DNA of 64,000 bases from JAFMJV01 sp034436555 (GTDB lineage: Bacteria; Chloroflexota; Limnocylindria; Limnocylindrales; CSP1-4): positions 124,001 through 188,000 of the forward strand of contig DAOTUU010000033.1 of assembly GCA_034436555.1 (NCBI GenBank). Direction: 5' to 3'. Positions within the stretch are counted from its first letter, which is position 1; each line of letters opens with the position of its first letter. The translations under genes were made by a program, and so were the position numbers. The notes below the pieces were generated by a model. It was not told the origin of the DNA, ran no database searches, and saw only the letters and a program-made list of their open reading frames with translations. Below, in pieces: positions 16,310-22,644 of the stretch.

Positions 16310-18187
16310 TCACTCCGGTCCCGCGTCCAGCCACCAGGTGTGGAGCACGTCGAAGCCACCGTCGGTGTGGACCCCCAGGGCCAGGATGCCCAGCCGAGTG
16401 TCCGTCCAGAGGATCTGGAGGCCGCCGAGCGTGTCCCGGTTCTCGAAACAGGCCATCCGGCCACCGGAGCCATCGGGGGTCGACCAGCCCAGGAGGCTCG
16501 GCCCGACGGAGCAGTCGTCCTGATCGAGCACCTGGCCGCGGGCCTGGACCAGCCGTTGCTGGAACGCGCCATCGAGCGCAGCCGTGCTCGAGTATCGGTA
16601 GTACTCCGCCTGGATGGCGGAGCCGGCCGGGGAACAGACGAGGCCCGCCACGAGCGCCTCGGCACCCACGGGACGACGCGCCGTGCAGGATCCGCGCCAT
16701 GCAGCGGGCACGTGACCCAGCAGCTCCAGCACCGCCGGGTCTGCCTCCATCGGCGCGTACTGGCTGCCCACGGCCACGACCGCGTCGTCGAAGAACGCGA
16801 CGAGCGGCGGACTGCTGGCCGTGGCCAGCACCGTGGCACGGTCCCACGCTCCGAGGGTGGTTCCGCTCTGGGCGTCGGCGATGACCTGATCGCCCAGCCA
16901 CAGCGCGATGCGGTCTCCTGCGTCCGTGCCCGTGGCGGCGCACTCCACGGCCAGGACGCTGGTGCCTCCTCCCGACAGGTCCAGTGCGGATGGCAGAGGT
17001 CCCTCGGCGAACGAGGACCGCACGCCATTGACGACGGTCGAGAGCCGCCAGGTGTTCTGGCTGGTCACCTCGCCCACCAGGTGGTCGGGCGTGTCGCCAC
17101 CCGTGCCGCACCCGATGCCGGCACTGCCATCGCCCGAGCTGAGCGTCATCGACACCTCGATGCGCAGGACGGGCACGGGCTCGGGGACGCTCCGCGAGGA
17201 CAGCAGCAGGGCGTCCTCGCCCGCGAGGATGATGGACAGCGATCCGTCGGTGTAGGCCACCTGTCCTGCCTCTCCGTCGCTCACGCTCCAGCGGGTCTGG
17301 TCGTCGAACGGATCGCTGAACACGCGCGTCGTCGCGCCGAGGGAGACGAGCGGCTCCGGGGTGCCCGCGGGCGTGGGTCGTGGCGTCGCCGACGGGGATG
17401 GCGATGGTGTGGCAGGCATGCTCGGCGTCGGGCTGGGCGTGAGCGACGGCGTCGGGTTGGGCGTGGGCGTGGCGCTCGGGCTGGGCGTGGGCGTGGGGGT
17501 GGGGGTGGGCGTCGGCGTCGGGCTGGGCGTGGGCGTCGGGCTGGGGCTCGGGCTGGGCGTGGGCGACGGCGTGGGCGTCGGGCTGGGCGTGGGCGACGGC
17601 GTCGGGCTCGGGCTCGGGCTGGGCGTGGGGCTCGGGCTGGGCGTGGGCGACGGCGTCGGGCTGGGCGTGGGGCTCGGGCTGGGCGTGGGCGACGGCGTCG
17701 GGCTGGGCGTGGAGCTCGGGCTGGGCGTGGGGCTCGGGCTGGGCGTGGGCGACGGCGTCGGGCTGGGCGTGGGCGACGGCGTCGGGCTCGGGCTGGGCGA
17801 CGGCGTCGGACTCGGCGTGGGACTCGGGCTCGGCGAGGGCGTGGGCGACGGCGTCGGGCTCGGGCTGGGCGACGGCGTCGGACTCGGCGTGGGACTCGGG
17901 CTCGGCGAGGGCGTGGTCGACGGCGTCGGGCTCGGGCTGGGCGTGGGCGTGGTCGACGGCGTCACCAGCGGCGCTGCGGTCACGATGGGGCTGGGACTCG
18001 GACTGGTGGGCATGACGGCCTGCGAGGCACCCGCGGACGATGAGGGGCGGACCGAAGGGCCGGGCGTCGGCGTCGTGCCGGGGGTCGCACGCGGGCCTGT
18101 CGGGCGACAGGCGACCACGACCAAAGGCACCGCGAGGGCGACAGCGATCCAGGGTGCGACGACACGGTCGCGGCGCGTCCGGGTCAT
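16310..18187 (-). CDS. Exported lipoprotein with long Pro/Ser/Thr linker and two-domain C-terminus
   Basis: About 625 residues. A type II signal peptide ends in LVVVAC (lipid-anchored Cys27). A Pro/Ser/Thr linker of about 240 residues follows, in repeats such as SPTPSPSPTPS. From about residue 287 comes a beta-rich module (VFSDPFDDQTRW to LVAFFDDAVVA) that looks like a LamG/concanavalin-type jelly roll. A C-terminal module of about 130 residues then carries four spaced cysteines and LLGHVPAAWRGSC, with WTDTRLGILALG and WWLDAG near its end. The same two modules form the upstream neighbour, so the genes are paralogs. A cell-surface binding or sensing role is inference. It starts 20 nt after the neighbour's stop. 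Confidence 0.75.
   Translation of the reverse strand: MTRTRRDRVVAPWIAVALAVPLVVVACRPTGPRATPGTTPTPGPSVRPSSSAGASQAVMPTSPSPSPIVTAAPLVTPSTTPTPSPSPTPSTTPSPSPSPTPSPTPSPSPSPTPSPTPSPSPSPTPSPTPSPSPSPTPSPTPSPTPSPTPSPSPTPSPSSTPSPTPSPTPSPSPTPSPTPSPTPSPSPTPSPSPSPTPSPTPSPTPTPSPTPSPSPSPTPTPSPTPTPTPTPTPTPSPSATPTPNPTPSLTPSPTPSMPATPSPSPSATPRPTPAGTPEPLVSLGATTRVFSDPFDDQTRWSVSDGEAGQVAYTDGSLSIILAGEDALLLSSRSVPEPVPVLRIEVSMTLSSGDGSAGIGCGTGGDTPDHLVGEVTSQNTWRLSTVVNGVRSSFAEGPLPSALDLSGGGTSVLAVECAATGTDAGDRIALWLGDQVIADAQSGTTLGAWDRATVLATASSPPLVAFFDDAVVAVGSQYAPMEADPAVLELLGHVPAAWRGSCTARRPVGAEALVAGLVCSPAGSAIQAEYYRYSSTAALDGAFQQRLVQARGQVLDQDDCSVGPSLLGWSTPDGSGGRMACFENRDTLGGLQILWTDTRLGILALGVHTDGGFDVLHTWWLDAGPE
17385..17985 (-). repeat. 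6/12/18-bp repeat array encoding the Pro/Ser/Thr linker
   Basis: Short units such as GGCTGGGCGTGGGCGACGG (plus-strand sense) repeat irregularly for about 600 bp. They read as Ser-Pro-Thr-Pro and Ser-Pro-Ser-Pro on the minus strand. Phase is kept in multiples of three, so the array can expand or contract without frameshift. Confidence 0.9.
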
Positions 18188-18207
18188 CGACAGGCGGTGC
18201 AGGCGTC

Positions 18208-19413
18208 TCAGGGGATCGGCCCGGCGGTCTGCCACCAAGCGTCCGCGTCCGCGTATGTGCCTGCCCGGGTGGTGCCGAACGCCAGCACGAGCAGATCTCG
18301 GTTCGCCCACTGGAACGTCACGCCGCCGCGCGGATCGCCGTAGCAGGCCAGCGTTCCTGCGACCCGGCCGTTGACGGTGAAGTCCGCGGTGGAGGGCCCA
18401 TCCGCACACGATGTCCCGGACAAGGCTGCACCGCTCGGGATGAAGCGCGCAAACGCGGCATCCAGGGCGTCCAGCGTTGCATACCGGTAGTACTCTGCGG
18501 CGTCGACGGCACCTGCCGGCACGCACAGCACCGCCTCCAGCTGTCCGCTCGCGGTGTCTGGGGGCACGGTCCTGCAGTCTGCCCGGAATGACGCGGGCAC
18601 GGCCGCCATGAGCGTCCCCGCCGGCAGCGGTGTGGGCTGAGGTGGCGGTGAGGGGGACTCCCCAGGCCCTTCCAGCGAGGTGGCCGGCGCATAGGCTTCG
18701 CCGCCGGACATCACGAGGTCGTCGAACAGCGCCTGGAAGCTCTGGCCGTAGATGCCTGCGTAGACACCTGGACGGTCGAACGGCCCGATCGATCGACCGT
18801 CCGTGACATCCGCCACATTGGTTCCGTCCACGAACAGCGCGATGCGGTCCCCTGCCCCGCCGGTCACCGCGCATTCGATCTCGATGCGCGTCCGAGTGCC
18901 TTCCGAGGGAGCCGGACCGGGGAGCGGGCCGCGGGCGATCACCTCGATGTCACTGTCCACGATGCGCGCCACGACCCAGTCATCCCGGGTGGTGGCGATC
19001 CCCAGATAGAACGATGGCGGGTTCGCCTCTGAGACGCACATCGGACCCGCCTCGCCGGTGCCTCGCTCGAACGTCGTGTCCACGCCCACGCGCACGACGG
19101 GTCGCGCGGCCACGGAATCACGCCAGGTCCAGTTCGATCCGCCGCCACCGCCCTCCTGGCGGATGCGGAGACCGCCGCCCCCGAAGCTGATCGTCACGGT
19201 GTCGGTCTCGCCGAGCCCCCACGAGGACGGGCCGTCGAAGCCGTCCCGCAGCAGCTCCGTGTCGGCGCCGAGCGTGACGACCGACGCCTGTCCCGCCGAG
19301 TCCACGGGAGGCGAGGGCGCCTGGGCGGACACGGGCTGGACGCCCGTGGTGACCGCGAGCGCGGCGAGGCTCGCGACAAGGGTCAGACGCGGTCCCCAAC
19401 CGACCCATGACAT
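18208..19413 (-). CDS. Secreted paralog of the linker lipoprotein
   Basis: A 401-residue protein with a Sec signal peptide (cleavage probably after QPVSAQA) but no lipobox. The first module (LLRDGFDGPSSWG to QALFDDLVMSGG) aligns by eye with the jelly-roll-like module of the downstream lipoprotein. The last 130 residues (LMAAVPASFRADC, AEYYRYATLDALDAAF, GTLACYGDP, FQWANRDLLVLAFG, WWQTAGPIP) align with its C-terminal module, including the four cysteines. A short Pro-rich hinge replaces the long linker. The start has GGGAGG 8 nt upstream. I cannot name the family. C-terminal modules like this also occur outside the membrane in some actinobacterial kinases. Confidence 0.75.
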   Translation of the reverse strand: MSWVGWGPRLTLVASLAALAVTTGVQPVSAQAPSPPVDSAGQASVVTLGADTELLRDGFDGPSSWGLGETDTVTISFGGGGLRIRQEGGGGGSNWTWRDSVAARPVVRVGVDTTFERGTGEAGPMCVSEANPPSFYLGIATTRDDWVVARIVDSDIEVIARGPLPGPAPSEGTRTRIEIECAVTGGAGDRIALFVDGTNVADVTDGRSIGPFDRPGVYAGIYGQSFQALFDDLVMSGGEAYAPATSLEGPGESPSPPPQPTPLPAGTLMAAVPASFRADCRTVPPDTASGQLEAVLCVPAGAVDAAEYYRYATLDALDAAFARFIPSGAALSGTSCADGPSTADFTVNGRVAGTLACYGDPRGGVTFQWANRDLLVLAFGTTRAGTYADADAWWQTAGPIP

Positions 19414-19452
19414 GTGGATGCCTCCCAGTCGACCGACGAATCGTCGTCGTCC

Positions 19453-19458
19453 ATCCTA
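19453..19458 (-). promoter_or_regulatory. Candidate -10 box of the paralogous exported-protein pair
   Basis: TAGGAT on the minus strand, about 40 nt before ATG 19413. It leaves a short leader that contains the GGGAGG ribosome-binding site. Confidence 0.35.
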
Positions 19459-19497
19459 CCCGGCCAGGTCGCGGCCGCCCAGCCCTGCCGCGTCGCA

Positions 19498-21345
19498 TCA
19501 CTCGGGCAGTCGCGCGGTGGCCTCCGCCCCGAGCCGCTCCGCGAGCGCCTCCCAGCCCAGCGGCTCCTGCTGCTCACCTGCGCGCGTCCGAGGGGCGGCC
19601 GATCGGGCCGCCACCTCACGGTCGCCCAGGACCAGCATGTACGGGACCTTCTGCTCCTGGGCGGCCCGGATCTTGTAGTTCATCCGGTTCGACGAGTCAT
19701 CCACCTCCGTCCGGATGCCCCTGGCCCGCAGCACACCCGCCAGCTCCCGCGCGGCGTCGTTGTGGCGGTCCGCGATGGGCACCACGACCGCCTGGACCGG
19801 CGCGCACCAGAACGGGAACGCACCCGCGAAATGCTCCACGAGGATGCCGATGAAGCGCTCCAGCGAGCCGTAGATGGCGCGGTGGATGGCGATCGGCCGC
19901 TGGGGCTGGCCCTCGGCGTCGATGTAGTGCAGGTCGAACCGCTCGGGCAGCATCATCAGGTCGGCCTGGATGGTGGCCATCTGCCACTCGCGGCCCAGGG
20001 CGTCGTCGATGTAGATGTCGATCTTGGGGGCGTAGAAGGTGCCGTCGCCGGGCTTCACCACGTAGCTCACACCGGCTCCGTCGAGCGCCTGCTGGATGAG
20101 CGCCTCCGCGTGGGCCCAGGCCGCCGGGTCGCCCAGCGCCTTCTCCGGGCGCGTCGCGAACGCGAAGCGCGCCGTGAGCCCGAACCAGGCATACGTCTCC
20201 GCGACCTCGTCCAGCAGCGCCCGGATCTCGTCCGCGAGCTGGTCCGGCCGGACGTAGATGTGGGCGTCGTCCTGGATGAAGTGGCGCACGCGCGTGAGGC
20301 CCGAGAGCGCCCCCGAGCGCTCGTTGCGATGGAGCCGGCCGTACTCATTGAGGCGCAGCGGCAGGTCTCGATAGGATCGGATGCGGCTGCGGTAGATGTA
20401 CGTGCTCTCGGGGCAGTTCATGGGCTTGAGGCTGAAGGTCTGCCCCTCCGCCTCCACCCGGAACATGTTCTCGGCGTAGTGGTCCCAGTGCCCCGACTGC
20501 TCCCACAGCTTCTTGTGGACGAGGATGGGCGTGCTGATCTCCTGGTAGCCGCGCCGGTCCTGGAGCTCGCGCATGGCGCCCTCCAGCGTCCGCCACAGCC
20601 GCTGACCCTTGGGATGCCAGAAGGCGGAGCCCGGGCTCGCATCGTGGAAGCTGAACAGGTCCAGGGCCACGCCCAGGCGGCGGTGGTCGCGCTTTCGCGC
20701 CTCTGCCAGGCGCCACAGGTACTGATCGAGTTCTTCCTGCGTGCTCCAGACCGTGCCGTAGATGCGCTGGAGCATGGGCCGGTCCTCTCGGCCGCGCCAG
20801 TAGGCGCCGGAGTGCTTCAGCAGCTTGAACGGACCGAGCTTGCCGGTGGACGCGACGTGGGGCCCGCGGCACAGGTCGATGAACGGCCCGTGCTGGTAGG
20901 TGGTGACGACCGGGGGCGCGTCGCCCTTCAGGGAAGCGGCCGTGCGCAGGTCGTCGAGGATCTCCACCTTGTAGGACTGACCCTTGGCGGCGAGGTAGGT
21001 GCGGCCCTCGTCGGGGTCCCATTCCCGGCGCACGAAGGGGTGGTCGGCGGCGACCGAGACCCGCATCCGCTCCTCGATGCGCTCCAGGTCGTCCGGCGTC
21101 AGCGGGCGCGGCAGGTCGAAGTCGTAGTAGAAGCCGTCCTTGATGGCCGGTCCGATGCCCAGCTTCGTGCCCGGGAACAGGTCCATGACGGCCTCGGCCA
21201 TGATGTGGGCGGCCGAGTGGCGCATGGGGTCGAGCGGATCGTCGTGCTCGCCGTGCGCGCTCGCGTCCAGGAGCTCGTCCGCGGAGCCCCTGGCGGGAGC
21301 CTCGAACTCGAGGTCGTCCGCGTCCTGATCGTGCTGCTGGTTCAT
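19498..21345 (-). CDS. thrS: Threonyl-tRNA synthetase lacking the TGS domain
   Basis: Class II synthetase of about 615 residues. The editing domain starts MRHSAAHIMAEAVMDLF near residue 42. The catalytic core carries the zinc ligands Cys in LKPMNCPES, His in FIQDDAHIY and His in AIHRAIYGSLERF. The anticodon domain ends the protein. In front of the editing domain are only about 40 acidic residues, so the usual N-terminal TGS domain of about 60 residues is missing. Start ATG 21345 has GGGAGGG upstream; an in-frame GTG two codons earlier is less well spaced. A T-box leader precedes it, so expression should follow uncharged tRNA-Thr. Confidence 0.95.
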   Translation of the reverse strand: MNQQHDQDADDLEFEAPARGSADELLDASAHGEHDDPLDPMRHSAAHIMAEAVMDLFPGTKLGIGPAIKDGFYYDFDLPRPLTPDDLERIEERMRVSVAADHPFVRREWDPDEGRTYLAAKGQSYKVEILDDLRTAASLKGDAPPVVTTYQHGPFIDLCRGPHVASTGKLGPFKLLKHSGAYWRGREDRPMLQRIYGTVWSTQEELDQYLWRLAEARKRDHRRLGVALDLFSFHDASPGSAFWHPKGQRLWRTLEGAMRELQDRRGYQEISTPILVHKKLWEQSGHWDHYAENMFRVEAEGQTFSLKPMNCPESTYIYRSRIRSYRDLPLRLNEYGRLHRNERSGALSGLTRVRHFIQDDAHIYVRPDQLADEIRALLDEVAETYAWFGLTARFAFATRPEKALGDPAAWAHAEALIQQALDGAGVSYVVKPGDGTFYAPKIDIYIDDALGREWQMATIQADLMMLPERFDLHYIDAEGQPQRPIAIHRAIYGSLERFIGILVEHFAGAFPFWCAPVQAVVVPIADRHNDAARELAGVLRARGIRTEVDDSSNRMNYKIRAAQEQKVPYMLVLGDREVAARSAAPRTRAGEQQEPLGWEALAERLGAEATARLPE

Positions 21346-21351
21346 CGTCAC

Positions 21352-21570
21352 CCTCCCGGGAATCACAAGCGCCTCTCGTCCATCGACAGGACGAGAGGCG
21401 TGCCTCCCGCGGTCCCACCCGTCTTCGCCGCGGCCATGGCGCGACGCGCTCGATCGGTCTCCGTTCGCGGGTGGTACCGGGCATCCGTGTGGTCGACCGC
21501 CCGGGCTTCCAGCCACGGCCCGGGCTCTCTGGGGTCCACGGATGCGGGCGCGTCCCGGTCATCACGGTGG
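21352..21570 (-). promoter_or_regulatory. T-box riboswitch of thrS (threonine specifier)
   Basis: The minus-strand leader has the ordered T-box elements. CAGAGAG-type GA motif sits at 21525-21531, followed by an apical GCCCGGGC stem. A GGTACCACCC bulge has ACC (Thr) as specifier candidate at 21473-21475. The T-box sequence GGGTGGGACCGCGG lies at 21407-21420, and its UGG can pair with the tRNA acceptor end. A 12-bp hairpin follows. The GGAGGC next to the T-box sequence can pair with the 5' arm of that hairpin to form the antiterminator. Uncharged tRNA-Thr would favour thrS expression. The specifier assignment is by eye. Confidence 0.88.
21370..21400 (-). terminator. T-box terminator hairpin
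   Basis: A perfect 12-bp inverted repeat (CGCCTCTCGTCC arms) with a 7-nt loop, followed on the minus strand by CTTGTGATT. The tail is only moderately T-rich. The hairpin does not cover the thrS ribosome-binding site at 21352-21358, which favours transcriptional over translational control. Confidence 0.75.
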
Positions 21571-21572
21571 AA

Positions 21573-21649
21573 TGGTGGGCGACACTGGACTCGAACCAGT
21601 GACCTCTTGCATGTCAAGCAAGTGCTCTAACCAGCTGAGCTAGCCGCCC
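21573..21649 (-). tRNA. tRNA-Val (anticodon GAC), CCA encoded
   Basis: The cloverleaf folds by eye. The acceptor GGGCGGC pairs with GTCGCCC (one G-U), and the D arm is GCTCAGCTGGTTAGAGC. The anticodon stem CTTGC/GCAAG has loop TTGACAT, giving anticodon GAC. The T arm is ACTGGTTCGAGTCCAGT, then discriminator A and encoded CCA. It ends 3 nt before the T-box leader, so it is probably co-transcribed with thrS and released by processing. Confidence 0.95.
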
Positions 21650-21660
21650 GCGGAGCGGAC

Positions 21661-21666
21661 ATCGTA
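21661..21666 (-). promoter_or_regulatory. Candidate -10 box for tRNA-Val/thrS
   Basis: TACGAT on the minus strand, 11 nt upstream of the mature tRNA 5' end. No good -35 is visible. Confidence 0.35.
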
Positions 21667-21679
21667 TCGCAATCGCCGC

Positions 21680-22640
21680 GTGGCGACCAGCGGCGCCGTC
21701 CCCATCGTAAGCATCCCGACGTCCGTGATGGTGAGTGGCACGGGACGAGGTGAGCCCCTCGGGGCCTGGAGGTGTCGGTTCACCAACCGCACGAAAGGGC
21801 TCGCCATGGATTCCATCGCCGTCCTGATCTCTGGGTCGGCGACCCATGGACTCACAGTCGCGATGGCGCGATCGTCGGGAGGTCGACGTCGGGCTCGAGT
21901 GGGGCTCGGCGCTTCGGATCCCGCAGCAGCGCCATCATGAGCGGCCAGTCCCACAGGGAGCTCGTCACCGGCCCGTAGCCATCCTCCCCGGAGCCGGTCT
22001 CGACATACCAGCCCACGGCCACCCTGGGTCGTTCGTCGGGACGTTCGATCGTGGGTCCATGGGCGTAGCCGACGAGCTTCGACGAGCGCCAGCCCTGCTT
22101 CCACTCCTCGTCCTGGCGGTATCGGCCTCGCAGCGCGAGGTGCACCTCCGGCGACATGTCGATGGGCACGGACATGAAGGTGGGGTCAAGCTCCAGCAAC
22201 CGCCGAAGCAGCAGCGGGATGAGCCCCACGGGATCCTGGCCGCGGCGCCAGCTCGTGCCTCGACGCGGCCGAAGTCGGACGGCTGGAACCTTGGCCAGGA
22301 CCAGCCGGCCTTGTCAGGCAGCCGGGTCCGGGGGTCGGTCGGGGGCGTCGGACGGGCCGGTCGCAGCCGATCGCGGGCCGCATCGACGTCACCACGGATC
22401 ACCGGGTTGGGCGCCAGCCGCGCCACGGATGCCAGCGCGGCGATCGCCAGGTCGGGGTCGGCGTACTCGCTGTGGCCTCGATCACGCGGACGGCGAACGC
22501 CCCGAGTTCCGCGTCGGAGACCCACGGGCTCACCGCCTCGATGGCAGCGTCCCCGTGCACCGCGATCCGGTGCCGCCACTCGATACGGGTGTTGCGTGGA
22601 GCAGCGCGCGCCGGCGATCGCTTGGTCGAGGTCCACCGGA
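21680..22640 (-). pseudogene. Decayed coding remnants downstream of the defence operon
   Basis: No intact gene, but protein-like pieces appear on the minus strand in different frames. Near 22590-22485 the reading is NTRIEWRHRIAVHGDAA then IEAVSPWVSDAELGAFAVRV. After a frame change comes ADPDLAIAALASVARLAPN. After a second change (about 22260) comes an open stretch at 22229-21852 with LLRRLLELDPTFMSVPIDM. Near 21860-21775 a further piece reads AIATVSPWVADPEI, echoing the first block. This suggests a repeat-containing protein broken by at least two frameshifts. I do not recognise the family. The 125-residue piece could still be a short gene. Confidence 0.45.
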
Positions 22641-22644
22641 TCGG

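Noticed and set aside
17385..17985. CRISPR-like array
   Set aside because: Units are 6-18 bp, contiguous and in coding phase, with no unique spacers and no cas genes.
17361..18374. Long plus-strand open frame rich in Gly, Val and Leu
   Set aside because: It is the antisense reading of the Pro/Ser/Thr repeat array. The minus strand has a signal peptide, lipobox and folded C-terminal modules, so the plus frame is a shadow.
21573..21649. tRNA-Val as the attachment site of the defence island
   Set aside because: Its 3' end faces thrS, away from the island, and I see no second copy of the 3' segment near 37.4-38.3 kb. No integrase gene is present.
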